64,000 nucleotides of DNA from assembly GCA_963691655.1 (NCBI GenBank), contig OY829326.1:41629989-41693988 (forward strand), given 5' to 3'. Below are positions 22,013 through 33,829 of the stretch, piece by piece (within the stretch, counting starts at the first letter, position 1; each line of letters opens with the position of its first letter). This DNA is from Toxonevra muliebris (Eukaryota; Arthropoda; Insecta; Diptera; Pallopteridae). Position numbers and translations under genes: made by a program. Below the pieces are notes generated by a model, which searched no databases, had not been told where the DNA came from, and was given only the letters and a program-made list of their open reading frames with translations.

Positions 22013-23588
22013 TTCATATGTAAATTAAAACAATCGATTACACACACAAATGCTTAATTAACACTTGAATGTAGTATGGAAAGTTTAGTTGATTTTCAAT
22101 GATTTACTCATCATTTTAAATCAAATTTACAAAGTAAGTGCATATAGGATTTGTATTATATATTTTCTCTCTCTCCGCCATATGTACCAAAATAATTTGC
22201 AAATGTTTTCAAATCAGCAAATGTTCCAGCCAAGTAGACGACATGTTTTTTTTTTTTTTTTTTTAAAAAAGAAAAGCTTTAAGCTATTTTTAGGGTTTTT
22301 CCTACACACAATGTCTACAAGCAAAACCGAGAAAAAAAACACATTATCAATATTGAACCAAGAACCATCGATGTATTATACAAGTGTATGTGTATACAAT
22401 ATGTATGGATGTGTGTGTATATATCTAACCCATACTACTTTTTGACTTGTATATGTATGTATGTATGTATGAATTTTTTGCTACTTCTTATTTTGTAGCT
22501 TCATTTTCTGTACATATTTTTTTTTTTCTTTTTTGCTACTAATGTTTTCACATGGGATAATGTGCATACATAAAATTTTAAGACATTCACATTTTATGAG
22601 ATGCTCATCTTTATTGCACATACAACAACAACAACTATTAATATACACATTCACATACATACGCACATACAACAAACAATACACAATTTATACATGATGC
22701 TTGGCTTAAGTAATATTGTTCATGTCTTTACTATGTACATAGATATATATGCATGTATAACTGTATTTATGTATGTATGTATATTTTTTTTTTTTTTTTG
22801 GTAATCTTTAACTTAATCCTTTTTATAGCTTTTCCTCAAATATATTTAAATTTGTAGCTTATAATCATCGATTTAACAGTTTAATGCTTCTTAATTGTAT
22901 TATACACACAATAGAAATGTGTACGAAATGCAATCATAAGATTTTTACAGGTGGCTAACGACTTATGTACACATGCTTCTATAAATTACGAACATACATA
23001 CATATTTGCATTGGAGTATATAGATTTATTTTTAAATATGGAAATTTATTTTATTTTTATTGAACATTTTTTTGTACATAGGATTTGAGATATAAGTATG
23101 TATAAAATAATTAACCATCAACGTATTCCAGGCTTGTTTCAGTTGAGTGCAAACTGAATAATAGAATAGAGATTTAGATATTATTGATTCGAAGTAAAGT
23201 GCAACATAAAGTAACCACATCATACAGCAGCAAAATGCCCAAAAAAATTGTTTTCCTGTTTAAGTTTTCGTCATTAATTTAATGAAGTTTTTGCTATCCA
23301 ACGCTAACTATTATTACCATATATTTAGAGTACGTTGTTAAGTTTTAAGCCATGTTTTTTTATTTATTTTTATATATTTTTATTTACATCTGAAAGTGAT
23401 CGTTACGTTGAAAAAATTTAAAGAAACCTGATGAACAGACACGCCTTTATGCCATAAGCGAGGTATAGAGTTCCTACGTAATATTTAAAAATTGTAGGAA
23501 CTTAATACCGTGCTCTTGGAGGGCTGTTAACCAACATTTATAATAATTAAGTGAATTTTAATATATTTAAAAAAAAAATTTTATATAA
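22013..23588. other. Non-coding AT-rich stretch
   Basis: No gene is recognised. Long T runs (22245-22264, 22784-22799) and TATG/CATA repeats (22450-22470, 22640-22690, 22768-22782) dominate. A short hairpin GTTCCTAC...GTAGGAAC sits near 23470-23502. Confidence 0.45.
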
Positions 23589-24052
23589 ATATGGGAGATT
23601 TCATTTCAAGGGAAGCCACCTCGATCGGGCTCAAACTTACACAAAATCTAGTCTTATTGGGCTAAAAAACGAGATCGGTTAAAAATTCGCCGAATTAGAA
23701 GAGGTTTTTCGGGCTCATGTAAATAATCACCTATTGCATTTAGAAAATTTTGAGCAAAAGATTTTTATCCACTCTTTTGGAAAAGAAAAAAAAAATGTTA
23801 AAATAAAAATTAAACCTTTTTTTCAAAGCTTTTTTTTTTTGGCTTAAAAAAAAGTTCTGGTACTTTCCTCTAACGACTTTGAGGTCCAAAAGTGGGCTGA
23901 GACTTATTTATCTATCAAAATTAACGTCAAGTAACTCGTAATTCTTGTACAAATTTGGTAGGGTAACTACTACCCAATAGGACTAGACTTTGTACAACTT
24001 TGAGTTCGACCGATTTTAAGAGTGGTTTCTCTTGAGATGAAATCACTCATAT
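23589..24052. mobile_element. Long-TIR (foldback-like) element, ~464 bp
   Basis: The two ends are diverged inverted copies about 75-80 bases long: 23589-23665 and about 23970-24052. Shared blocks include GATTTCAT, TCAAG, CAAA.TCTAGTC and TATTGGG. The interior is non-coding. No clear TSD was found. Confidence 0.6.
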
Positions 24053-25671
24053 GTTAATACAAAAATGAATAGTTACTTCATTTTTATTGCAGTCAGAAAG
24101 CCGGAAAATGGTAAGTATGAAAATGAGATATCGCTTTAAATCAGCTGATTTGTTAATCTGAGGAAAGCTAGTCAGCCTCAGAAAAATGTGCAAACTTCTT
24201 ATGAGATGTCATCATTGTTCATATTCTGCATGTTTGCTTATAAAAAAATGACCCAATGGCGTAGCCACTTACATATTGGCGTCAGGAACCTTCTACATCC
24301 TTGATTTATTGTATATTTTTTTCGCTAATACAATTTCTATATAAAATTTGCCAAGATGTTGGCAAATTTCATTGAATTTTACATAGTGAAAACCAGACAT
24401 AAGGCTTTTGAGATATTTGGAAACAAATTTTATGACAATTTTTAGCCACTTTAAAATTTATGCGCGAAATAAAACACTAGAAGGGCCTACGAGGTACACA
24501 TTTCCCAGAACAATGGAAAAACCGAGTTTTTTACATTAGAACCAAGCCACTCACACTACATACGTAAATAATGAGATCGTTTGTTGTTGTAATTACGTTA
24601 AAAAACGAAATACTTGTATTACAGACCAGTGGTTCCATCCCATGTGGAGCCAACACAAAATTTATTTTTTTTTTTAAATCAATAAAATATTTTTTCTTTA
24701 AATTTTGTTGGTGCATCAGTAAGAAGAAAGTGGAAATTTTGTTGCACTGTTGCAATGAAAAAAATGGTTAAAATTTTGTCCAAAACTCTTTTATAAAAAA
24801 ATTACGTGGGAAAATCGGAGAACGCTAATAATAACAGCAGGTCCGTGAACTATTTAACTTGTATGTGAACTTCCCGGTCTTGTCAGGCATATATTACATT
24901 TCAAACGAATTTTTTTATCACCATGTAAGGTTTTTGAGATTTTGACTGGAATATTTTAGACAGTTCAAACAATTTGTTTAAAAATATACATTTTTTAAAT
25001 CACAGCAGAATTTTATAAAAAAAGTAAATGTACGCTGCCTGACTCAAAATCAATCAGGTTAAATAACCCATGACAATCACCGCCTGTATTTCATTCAGTT
25101 AACGAGATACCTTGATATAAAGCAGAAATATTTCTAGACCAGTTTTTTAAAATATAACAAAAATCAAATATCAGATTTTCAAATTGAGTTTTAGGACTTC
25201 GATAGCGAACAATTACTTGAAATTTATTATGTATTCTGCTCAGGAGTTTTTACCAACAGTTTTAGTTTTAATTTCTGTTCCTTAGCTATAACTCAAAGAA
25301 GAAAATCGTATTTAAAGAAAGTAATAACGATTTGAAAGGTAAATGATTGTACTTTGTTTTGAGGCTCAAGTAACTAAAAAAATATTTCAGTTTTTGTAGA
25401 TAATTTTTTCTACTTAATGAGATGACTTCAAGCACATTGAGCGTAATCATATGAGCCATTGAGTGCAAAAAATTTTGTAGAAGTCCTTAAGAAATTTTAT
25501 TTCCCACTGCGCACAGCTTTATAAAACACACTTGAACCTAGCCTTACACCACATTTTTCCAGAAAACTGAGTGAGGCTAAAGTTATTCTGGTCATTATGG
25601 CGAAAATTTTAGAAAAATTGACTTACACCACTTTTGCACTCAACGGGTCATATTCACCTGGGATTGAGCTT
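24053..25671. other. Non-coding stretch
   Basis: No gene is recognised. AAATCAGCTGATTT (about 24137) is a 14-base palindrome, and an imperfect ~15-base inverted repeat with CCAACA/TGTTGG ends spans about 24650-24715. Short frames lack domains. Confidence 0.4.
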
Positions 25672-25681
25672 GGGTTAACCT

Positions 25682-26097
25682 ATTATTATTATTATTTGAA
25701 AGAGGACGACTCGAAAGTCACGCACTGCGACCTATAAGATCTATTGTACCAAAGCCCCAAGAAAGAAAGAAAGGCAGAGAGAAAGAAAGATAAATAAGAA
25801 ACATTCCCAAGCCGAGAATCGAACTCAGGTCTCCAGAGATAAGAGTCTGGCACTCTGCCACTAGACCACAGTGGCAATGGTAGGACCTACAGTTTGACTC
25901 TAATTCCGAACGGCTTTGTGGCAATTTTTTATCAGCTCGGTTGTTTTGCCATTACCAACCAAGGTGTGTACTTGTACATTCGATAGTGAATATAAGAGGT
26001 TTATGAGAATTAACCACCAGACCAAGACGGGAATCGAACCCGCAACCTTCTGAATGAAAGTCTAGTGCACTATCCACTAGACAATCGAGGTCGTTTA
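25682..26097 (-). mobile_element. Two-headed tRNA-derived SINE (family S1), copy 1
   Basis: It is flanked by a 10-bp TSD, GGGTTAACCT (25672-25681, 26098-26107). Read on the minus strand, the order is: a tRNA-like unit with A box TGTCTAGTGG and B box GGTTCGATTCC; a linker with CACACCTTGGTTGGTAATGG; a core with GCCGTTCGGA and CAAACTGTAGGTCC; a second tRNA-like unit with GGTCTAGTGG and AGTTCGATTCT; a CTTT-rich part; a 3' end with GATCTTATAGGTCGCAGTG; and an AAT-repeat tail. It should be transcribed by Pol III and reverse-transcribed by a LINE. The 3' end contains 23 bases (25727-25749) identical to a LINE end at 32316-32338. Confidence 0.9.
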
Positions 26098-26107
26098 GGG
26101 TTAACCT

Positions 26108-28303
26108 AAGCCAAACAACTTAAAATGAATCAAATTCGCTCAGTTGTGGAAAAGGATTATATTTATTCTGAGATTCGAAATTAACATTTCCGATTTCTTG
26201 TTCTTTATTGAGCTATTTTACATGCATATCAGAACAATGCAATATAATAGTAAAAGTTACAAAAAATTATACTGGGGATGAAAATAGTATACGTAGTTAA
26301 GGCGATAAAATATCATCCTCACTTGTATACCATGCAGCGCTTCATACTCTATTTTTGTTTTATTTTTGCAAGAGATTAGGCGAAAATAGCTTCAAAGCGC
26401 AGAGATATGAGATTCCATCTATAATTAAGTTACAATATAATATCATCATCTGAAATCCAAAAAGCAGTACGGGTTTTTTTCTTTTACAGGAGAAACGTAA
26501 CGTTGCTTTCAACACAACGATAGCATGATTGCAGTCTATTTCTTTTTAGGATGCCTGGGATTTTTCGAACTGAGTGAACAACTAAAACAAATTGGCACTT
26601 TCGGTTGGTAGGAAATATTGATCCTGTTCTTGTTTATTTGTGTTTTATTTGCTCCAGAAACATTTCACAAGGTAATCTCATATATTTTCTTCAAAATTTA
26701 TGCATCTCATTTATACGAGTAGTTACTATTGTTACGTTTTCATATTTCTTAACCCTTTTTCATAAATTTTGCAAAAGAAAAAACTAATTTTCTTTATTAT
26801 CAAATTACCGTACCTTCAGAGCATAAGAAAATAAAATTACTTTACAATCATAAGAAAAAATTAATTGCAACTTTCTTTGAACAAGAAGAAAGAGTTCAGT
26901 GAACTTGAGTCAACAACATCTTGAGGTGAGACTGACTGTGTGAATCTTCTTCAACCCTTTCACCCTAAATATAACCTACCAACCTACCTATCTACCGTCC
27001 AATGTAACTATATTACATAACCTTATGCGTAATTTTTTTTTTTACGAACGATGTATAAATTCTAAGGATTTACGAAGAACATAAAACTGATAGCAGCAGC
27101 TCTGGCTTTAGCATAGTCACAGAAGCGTTAGGGTTCACTTTGATGTGGAAGAAAGTTTTGAGACTTGATTAACGGTAAACAAAAAGTATATAGATGATCC
27201 TCTTTATTTTGTTGCTTACTATGCGTATATTTGTATCTATGTATATGTGTATGTAAATAAGGGTTAAATTACTGGCTTTTGTTTTCCGTTAGCTAACAAT
27301 AACCGATCGCATTGATAAGAGCAATTCAAGCGGAAAGCTATGAATAGCAAAAAAATAATAATAAATAATTACGCTTGCGTACATTTAAAAAAAATTAAAT
27401 TTAGATATTTTGCCAATTACAAACTTAAGTTTGCAGGTAATTGAAGCAATATGTTAAAAAGGTTGCACTTCTGCATATGCAACACGCCAAAAAGAATTCG
27501 AGTAGTGTTGGAGTATTTACTTTAATCAAAAAAGTTGAGAAATAAAGTATGTTTGCTGAGTGAAATTAATAATTAACATTCCCACCAAATGATTTCATTT
27601 GATATCTAGTGAAACAGTATACACGTAACCCGTATATAGTGTAAAAAGAACTTATGAACTGATATAGTCAGAATCAACGTTTTAGTTGAGTATTTTTCAA
27701 ACGGTCTTATTGCAGGGGTTTCTTGAAACTTGGCTCCAAACTGAAAATGAAAAAAAAGGCCTCAAAAATGGTGTATATTCTTATAATGAAATACGATTAA
27801 AATTCACCTCAAAAAGAAATGAGAAAAGTCTCAATATTTTTTTTCGTATTAGATAAATGAGAATAAAATCTAAAAGCTTGAATCAACAGTTACATGTCTC
27901 CGGGAAAAAGCAAATAAAATAACAAAGTTTTTTAAACTTGTTGTAGGAAAAAAGGATATTTTCATCCTTTTTTTTTAATTTGCCAAGGTGGTACATTTTT
28001 TCAGAATAAGTCATCGTATATTTGTTGATGTTTCAAGGTATTTCATGAATTTTTTCAACCAAAAATGTTGACAACTGGGGACGATGACGCCATTGTGCCA
28101 AAACACCTTCTTTTCGTCACCATTCGCGGTGAGCGATAAATAAAGAACGGTTTATCTGAAATGAAAAAACAAGAACTTGTTTGAGGATTTTGTGAAATTT
28201 ACATTTTTAAAAAAATGGTGATGATTTTTTTAAAATTCTTGGTTTTTCAGGGTCTGAAAATTTGGTTTTGGTGGCCAAAAAAAAAGTTTTGTTACAAATA
28301 AAA
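26108..28303. other. Non-coding stretch
   Basis: No gene, TIR pair or known domain is recognised. AT-rich sequence with several A or T runs. 28060-28300 may be part of an unrecognised repeat. Confidence 0.4.
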
Positions 28304-28710
28304 ATTATTTCAAGTTATATATAAACAGGCTTAATGAACAAATGTAGTCATCACAACAACAATGTATATAGAGACGGGCAAATCAGACGGCCGTTTCGGA
28401 ATCCGCCACAATTCCTCATCAGTGATCTTAGTGATAGTTCTTAATCTTTCAATATCCTATATAAGCTACTAATATTTGAAATCATAACTCAGAATTACGG
28501 ATTTGATTCCAAATATCTTCACTGAATAGAGATATTGAAAGAAACTACCACTACCGTTCTATACACTTATGTTGTTGTTTTTTTCCCATTGTAGCTAGTC
28601 TGCATAACAGTTCGTTATTTGAAAGTCTAGTACATGGGAGAGTGTGTGTGTTTGTGAGAAAATGATTCTAGGTGTCATTTTTTCTGAACGGTCCCCATTC
28701 GATCAGTTCA

Positions 28711-28895
28711 TGATAGTTTTTTAGGAGACTATGAAAATTAAATCTAGAGGTTAATTTTCAAAGTCATGACTTAAGTTCATGTCAATTTCGTTATTTGAAG
28801 TTATATATAAACAGGCTTAATTGACATGAACTTAAGTCATGACTTTGAAAATTAACCTCTAGATTTAATTTTCATAGTCTCCTAAAAAACTATCA
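28711..28895. repeat. Perfect 77-bp inverted repeat
   Basis: The left arm (28711-28787) and right arm (28819-28895) are exact reverse complements over all 77 bases, with a 31-base spacer. The spacer's end, AAGTTATATATAAACAGGCT, also occurs at 28312-28331 in the flank. No TSD or transposon end was seen. A transcript would form a 77-bp duplex with no mismatch. Confidence 0.95.
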
Positions 28896-29334
28896 AAAAT
28901 TATTTCGTTTAGCCAGAAAAGTGCCCCACACGGGCACTTTTTGAAAAACGCCATTTTGAGATAATCGTATTTAGACTTTTGGCATTCGGTCCGAGGTTGT
29001 TGGAGGTAGCGCGCTATTGACAGCTGTAACTTTGATTCAAGTGCTCAGAGATCTATGAAACTTGGAGAATATTTTCTCAAGAAGATGTACTTTGAAAAAA
29101 TGCAATAACAAAAATTTCGATTTTTTCGGCCAACACAAATGTATATAACACCTTAAATTAACAATAATAATTAGAAATTGTTTGTGTTACCATATTAATC
29201 TAAAATATCTTATCTATCAGCACGAAGAATATCTAAAAGCCGCAAACTACAATTCTGTTAATTTCTCAAATATTTAAAGTATTAGTATTGTAGTTTAAAT
29301 ACAGTTAGAGTACAAATAGCTTCGTCTTACTACT

Positions 29335-29968
29335 ACTCTACTATTATGGGACAACAGCTTGGATGGCCTAGGCCGAGAGGGTTTTCCATTAGGGACATAA
29401 CAATTTCGTATCTTTATATTTATGAACGCACCTTTAAACTTTTTTAATGAACTGTCAATGTCGAAAGGTTAGTTAAAGCCAACATTTTCATCATGGCTAA
29501 GTTCACGAACCAGCAACGTTTGGAAATTATTAAAAATTACTACCGAAATTCTTAGTCGGTGGTCGCCACTTTTAGAGCGCTTACTCCAATTTTCAGTGGT
29601 AATACCGTAATGTAACCGTCAATGTAGAGCGTTATCGTGTTGTGTTGGAAGATTTTGTGTGGCCCGAATTGGATGAACTTGACATCAACGATATGTGGTT
29701 TCAACAAGACGATGCCACTAGCCACACTGCACGCGTCACAATCGTTTTATTGAAAGGCAAATTTGGTGAACGTGTTATCTCGAGAAATGGTCCGGTGGAA
29801 TGGCAGCCTCGTTAAAGCGATCTAACGCAATTGGATAACTTTTTATGGGGCTATATATACGAATGGAAGGTTTGGCATTGATTTTTGAGCGTGCTGAGGT
29901 TTGAACTCGGGCACCTCTGTGTAGCAGTCCAATACACTATCCAAAAACTATGGCAACCGCTTCATCTC
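29335..29968 (-). mobile_element. tRNA-derived SINE (family S2), interrupted and partial
   Basis: On the minus strand the head at about 29890-29968 is tRNA-like, with an A-box-like TAGTTTTTGGATAG and B-box-like GAGTTCAAACC. The 3' part at 29335-29400 (GCTGTTGTCCCATAATAG plus TAG-rich tail) matches the S2 copy at 57186. Between them lies a mariner remnant, and the central core is deleted. The order of parts supports insertion of the mariner into a SINE, followed by loss of SINE sequence. Confidence 0.65.
29493..29858 (+). pseudogene. mariner-type transposase remnant
   Basis: It starts MAKFTNQQRLEIIKNYYRNS, the N-terminal HTH of a mariner-type transposase. After a large internal deletion it resumes with VEDFVWPELDELDIN-like sequence (LEDFVWPELDELDINDMWFQ), QDDATSHTARVT and LKGKFGERVISRNGPVEW, and ends at DNFLWGY. 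The DD(A/G)xxHTA catalytic region and the FLWG motif are seen, but the first catalytic Asp region is missing and stops interrupt the frame. About 120 codons remain of a usual ~340. The right terminus is not recognisable. Confidence 0.8.
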
Positions 29969-30098
29969 TTTCTCTTCAGAAATAATCTTAAGTTTTAAAT
30001 TCAAGTTTAGTTTAAATATAGTTGGAATGCAAATAGACTCGTCCCTTAAGTATAATTACTTAGATTTACCTTGCAGATTAATAACACTGTGCAACAAT

Positions 30099-30973
30099 CA
30101 AGGCCGTATTTAGGGGGGAGGTTTTGGGGGTTCTGACCCCTCCCGAAATGTGAAAACTTTTTCCTAGTTTTTGATATGGATTGCGTGTGGATGGAAAAAA
30201 GTCAAAATAAAATCTATTGAACGATTTTTAAATATTTTAAAAACAAATTTGAATTGAAATCGTACGAAGTTGTGCTACATGGCCAAAAACGGTATTTTCA
30301 GGGGTTTCACGTGACGTAATGGGAAGTTTTTGTCCTCAGATTAGTGTTCAGCGTGAAAAATTCATTCGAAAACACTACAATTCATCAAATCCATGCAGGG
30401 CAGTGCTATTGAATAAGCTTCAAAGTTCTTAATCTTAAAATATAATTAATTCTTTAAGGCATTATTGCTCAGAGTTCCCGACTCGGAAGATTTCAATGCT
30501 GTGACTGCACGAATTTAAGGAATATATGCCAACCTCATCCGGGTTCCTCATCATTGATAATGGCCCAAATTCCCACTGATAATCATTTGAAAAAAATTTG
30601 TCTCTGACGATTTTTGGCATTTTTTATCATTTTTTTTTTAGGTTAGGTTCATTATCAGTAATGGCAAGTCAATTAGTTATCGAAATTATGTCTTTCACGA
30701 TAAAAAATGTATTTGAAACCACATTGAATAATATTTATTTCAAAAAATTTAAATTGATTATTCTGTGAATTTTTTTTGTCATTTTCGGCCATTTTTTTAG
30801 GTTAAGATTAAGAAAATTCGGAAAGAAAAATTTTTCCTAAAGCTTTAAGACATTTATCCACTTTTCTCCCTAGTCCGATAGGGTCCATCAAATGCATCAG
30901 TTTCATAAAAATTTTATATGAATATTTTCGTCGAATGAAACCTCCCCGAAAAAAAATCCTGGCTACGGCCCTG
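30099..30973 (+). mobile_element. hAT-like MITE family H, copy A (875 bp)
   Basis: A perfect 8-bp TSD, GCAACAAT, stands at 30091-30098 and 30974-30981. The left end is CAAGGCCGTATTTAG, and the right end reverse-complemented is CAGGGCCGTAGCCAG: CA.GG ends with 8-bp TSDs as in hAT. The element is non-coding, with a GGGGG tract near the left end and a CCCCG tract near the right. Copies B (40752-41831) and C (45655-46699) are full length; this one is more diverged from them. Confidence 0.9.
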
Positions 30974-30997
30974 GCAACAATTTTAGGGTTATGGAAT

Positions 30998-31435
30998 CTA
31001 ACGGAGAAGTGACCAACACAGGTCGGTAGTACGGGTCCAGATGAACAAAACCCTAAGAGGGTTTTAAAATGTTAGCTCGCTTTTAAATGTTATAGCCTTT
31101 CAAAGTTGGGCTTTTTTTTAATTCTATTTTCTGTTTATAATAAAAACTAAAATTTGAAAGCCCATTTTTGTTAATAGTATCATTGCTTATTATTTGCAAA
31201 AGTCATGTGATACATAGTTTAAACTTCTTAATATGAAAAACTCTATAATGTTAGAATTGTTTTTGTTCTAATTTCACTGAAGAAACTAGTAAAAAATGCG
31301 CACTTTTTTAAAAAAATAAGCTGCAAACTTTGAATGACTATATCTTTTAAAAACGAGCTAACTTTGCAAAATCCTTTTATGGTTTTGTTACTCTAGACCA
31401 GTACTATCGACCTGTGTTGGCCGATTTTCCGTTAG
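30998..31435. repeat. Foldback element with ~120-bp inverted arms
   Basis: The left arm (30998-31118) and right arm (about 31310-31435) are diverged reverse complements; both outer ends read CTAACGG and both include CCAACACAGGTCG. The interior is AT-rich and non-coding. It begins 17 bases after the TSD of the neighbouring hAT-like MITE. No TSD is evident. Confidence 0.7.
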
Positions 31436-32270
31436 AAATTAAAAAAATGATCTAAACCCCAATTTTACTGATTTTTTCCCGTCTCTTTCAAAAGTGGTGA
31501 AAAACTACTTACGAGTGGTCAACGTATTACCATCGATAAGGTGGCACATATTTTCTGTGAATGTCAAACAATTTTTCATTTAATTAATTACACTAGTAAA
31601 ACTAAGTTTTTCTATTCAAAATTCCTATTTAATATCTATACTCTGTAAATAGAAAAACATTTCAAATATAAAAATTTTCCTCATAATTGTTCTTCTGTGG
31701 ATTCAGTTGAATTTTTCCACCGCTTAACCGCTTACTATATTTTTCCTAACATACATATTCAAAATTTTACCGCCAGATTTATAGCTCACTGCTACAACCA
31801 TTTGAAAAATACACAAATTTTTTTAACGCAAGATGTCGCTGCATTAAGAGAGTTTTATGGGAAAGGAAAGTATCCTTGTTATCGACATTTTCCTTTACTA
31901 TAAATGTGTATGTATTTGTAAATATACTCATATGAATTATAAAAAAATGTAACTACTTAAAAACATATTCTAATTGGAAATAATGATTTATTTACATCTA
32001 CAAATAAGAATAAATGTGAGAGTGAATATGATTAATGATATCGTTTATATACATGGATATTTAACCCATAAATTCGATGAATGGGTACAGAGGCCCTGAA
32101 TATGAGTATTCACTTTAAAATTTTCTTCAAATTTTGAAACTTGAAAGATTAATGATCTGACCCGATGTCCTCACTCATTTGGCACATTAAGAAAAATTCA
32201 TAGTTTATTTATTTGGGGAAAGTCATACAGGTTGAGACGGGTTTTGTTTTTATGTCCAAAATTTTTTACT
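31436..32270. other. Non-coding stretch
   Basis: AT-rich. A 68-codon frame at 31697-31903 has no recognisable domain and no upstream support. No repeat boundary was identified. Confidence 0.4.
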
Positions 32271-32367
32271 AAAAAAAATATTGTATTGTATTATAGAGGT
32301 TGCTGTCGTTGTACCGCGACCTATAAGATCTATTGTACGTCCCTGTTTTCTATCTAGTGTAATCTGC

Positions 32368-33172
32368 CTAGAGCACCTCATCCAGTCCAGTCTCCCTCAA
32401 GAATTTAAGTATTGCGCCCGGATCTATGGATGCCAGTTCGGTACTGGGCACTTGGTGCATGCCCAGACATTTCCTTCTTTTGTGGATCAGTGCTCCACAT
32501 TGAGCTAAAATATGTTCTGATAATTCGTCTTCCTCATTACAAAACCTACAAATTGAGCTTTGCTCAACCCCTATCTTGCAAAGGTGTTCTCTGAGCCCGC
32601 AATGCCCAGTCAGAATACCAGCTAATATGCGCAAACTGTTTTTGTTGAGACCAATGCAGAATGCGTATCTACTCTTATTATAATTACCTAAAAGCGCTTT
32701 GGATTGTCTCAGTCCCGTAAGATTGGTAAAGAGTTCTTGCCTCTTGTTCCTCTCTTCTTGCCTGAGTAATTCCCTGATTACGCTATCTCCTATTCCACAG
32801 AAGGGTTCAGGTCCCACGAAAGTGGTTGCTGCCCCCTTTCTTGCAAGCTCGTCTGCCTGCTCATTACCCTCAATTCCTGCGTGTCCAGGGACCCAACATA
32901 GAGCGACTTTGTTGTTATTGCCCAGTTGATTGTCCCACACCAACTTAGAGGTGATCTCAAAGGAACATAATGCTCGAATGGCTGCTTGGCTGTCCGACAT
33001 GATAGCGATATCTTGCCGTTTGTACTTTCTATCCAGGTTGAATTGCACACATATGCTAATTGCATGAATTTCAGCTTGGAATATGCTAGGATACTTCCCC
33101 ATCGGCTCAGAGTGTTTGATTCTTGGCCCAAATACTCCTGCCCCAGTTCCATCCTCGGTACGTGACCCATCT
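32368..33172 (-). pseudogene. LINE RNase H domain and C-terminal Cys motif
   Basis: From 33102 down it is open for 244 codons to a natural-looking stop (LRETGLDEVL). Just upstream in frame the codons read KWYTDGSRTEDGTGAGVFGP. All four RNase H acidic positions appear present: D in YTDGS, E in FQAEIHAI, D in MSDSQAAI, and D in NEQADELAR after LCWVPGHAGIEG. The C-terminal motif CRFCNEEDELSEHILAQC follows GILTGHCGLREHLCKIGVEQ. The domain removes RNA from the cDNA hybrid in the retrotransposon cycle. This is the best-preserved coding piece of the window, but it has lost its 5' partner through deletion. Confidence 0.85.
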
Positions 33173-33181
33173 GTATACCAC

Positions 33182-33815
33182 TTAATCGTGTGTTCTTTGA
33201 GTGTGTTCTGTTTTCATCTCAGCTGTTCTAGAGGAGAGCATTTCTGACATCCATCTAGATGTTGTGCTATCTACTCCTCCTCGCCTTAGAAAGTTATTGA
33301 CAGCCTCGTGTGAGGTGTTGTCGAAAGCTCCTTCTATATCCAGGAAAGCACATACTGCATACATAAACGATGTTAAGCTTATAGGTCTGAAGGACTTAGG
33401 TTGGTGGTATCTTTTTTGCCCACTTTTGGTATAAATACCACCTTTGTCCTTCGCCAAGCTGTTGGTATGTACCCAAAAGCGAGGCTACTTCTCCCTATAT
33501 TAATAAGGAATGGCAATATTTCCTTTATGCCCTTCTCTAATAGAGCAGGAAATATGCTGTCAAGACCAGGTGATGATTTAAATGGTTGAAAAGTGTTTAA
33601 CGCCCATTCCAATCTAGGCGCAGAGCATATTTCTGCTGCTACCTTCCTGTCTACTCTGTTTATTCTTCTAGGCTGCTCCTCCTGAATTCCTGCTATCTAA
33701 CCCAACACTTCCAGGGAAGTGTGTTGCTAGAAGCAATTCTGCTCTTTCCTTTTCATTACAGGTGAAGCTGCCATCTGATTTCTTCAGCGCCATTCTCATG
33801 TCCTGCCCTGCTTTT
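33182..33815 (-). pseudogene. LINE reverse transcriptase, deleted
   Basis: The minus strand gives SDGSFTCNEKERAELLLATH, then RRINRVDRKVAAEIC-like sequence, then WALNTFQPFKSSPGLDSIFP (the family's SPGxDxIxPxLL), then FGYIPTAWRRTKVVFIPKVG and PKSFRPISLTSF. This jumps directly to FLDIEGAFDNTSHEA. The segment between the PISL and FLDxEGAFD motifs is missing, and the catalytic YADD box downstream is deleted too. Several frame shifts and stops occur. The family assignment is clear from motif order; the copy is dead. Confidence 0.85.
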
Positions 33816-33829
33816 GCAAAAAAAAAATA

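Larger units (their letters stand above)
32281..33819 (-). mobile_element. 5'-truncated, internally deleted LINE (RT + RNase H)
   Basis: It reads from 33819 to 32281 on the minus strand: partial RT, a gap, RNase H, a Cys-rich C-terminus, a short 3' UTR and an AATAC-repeat tail. The A-rich ends (AAAAAAAATA at 32271-32280 and 33820-33829) could be the TSD but are low complexity. The 3' UTR contains 32316-32338, identical in all 23 bases to the 3' end of SINE S1 copy 1. The RNase H places it in an I/LOA/R1-like group. Confidence 0.85.
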
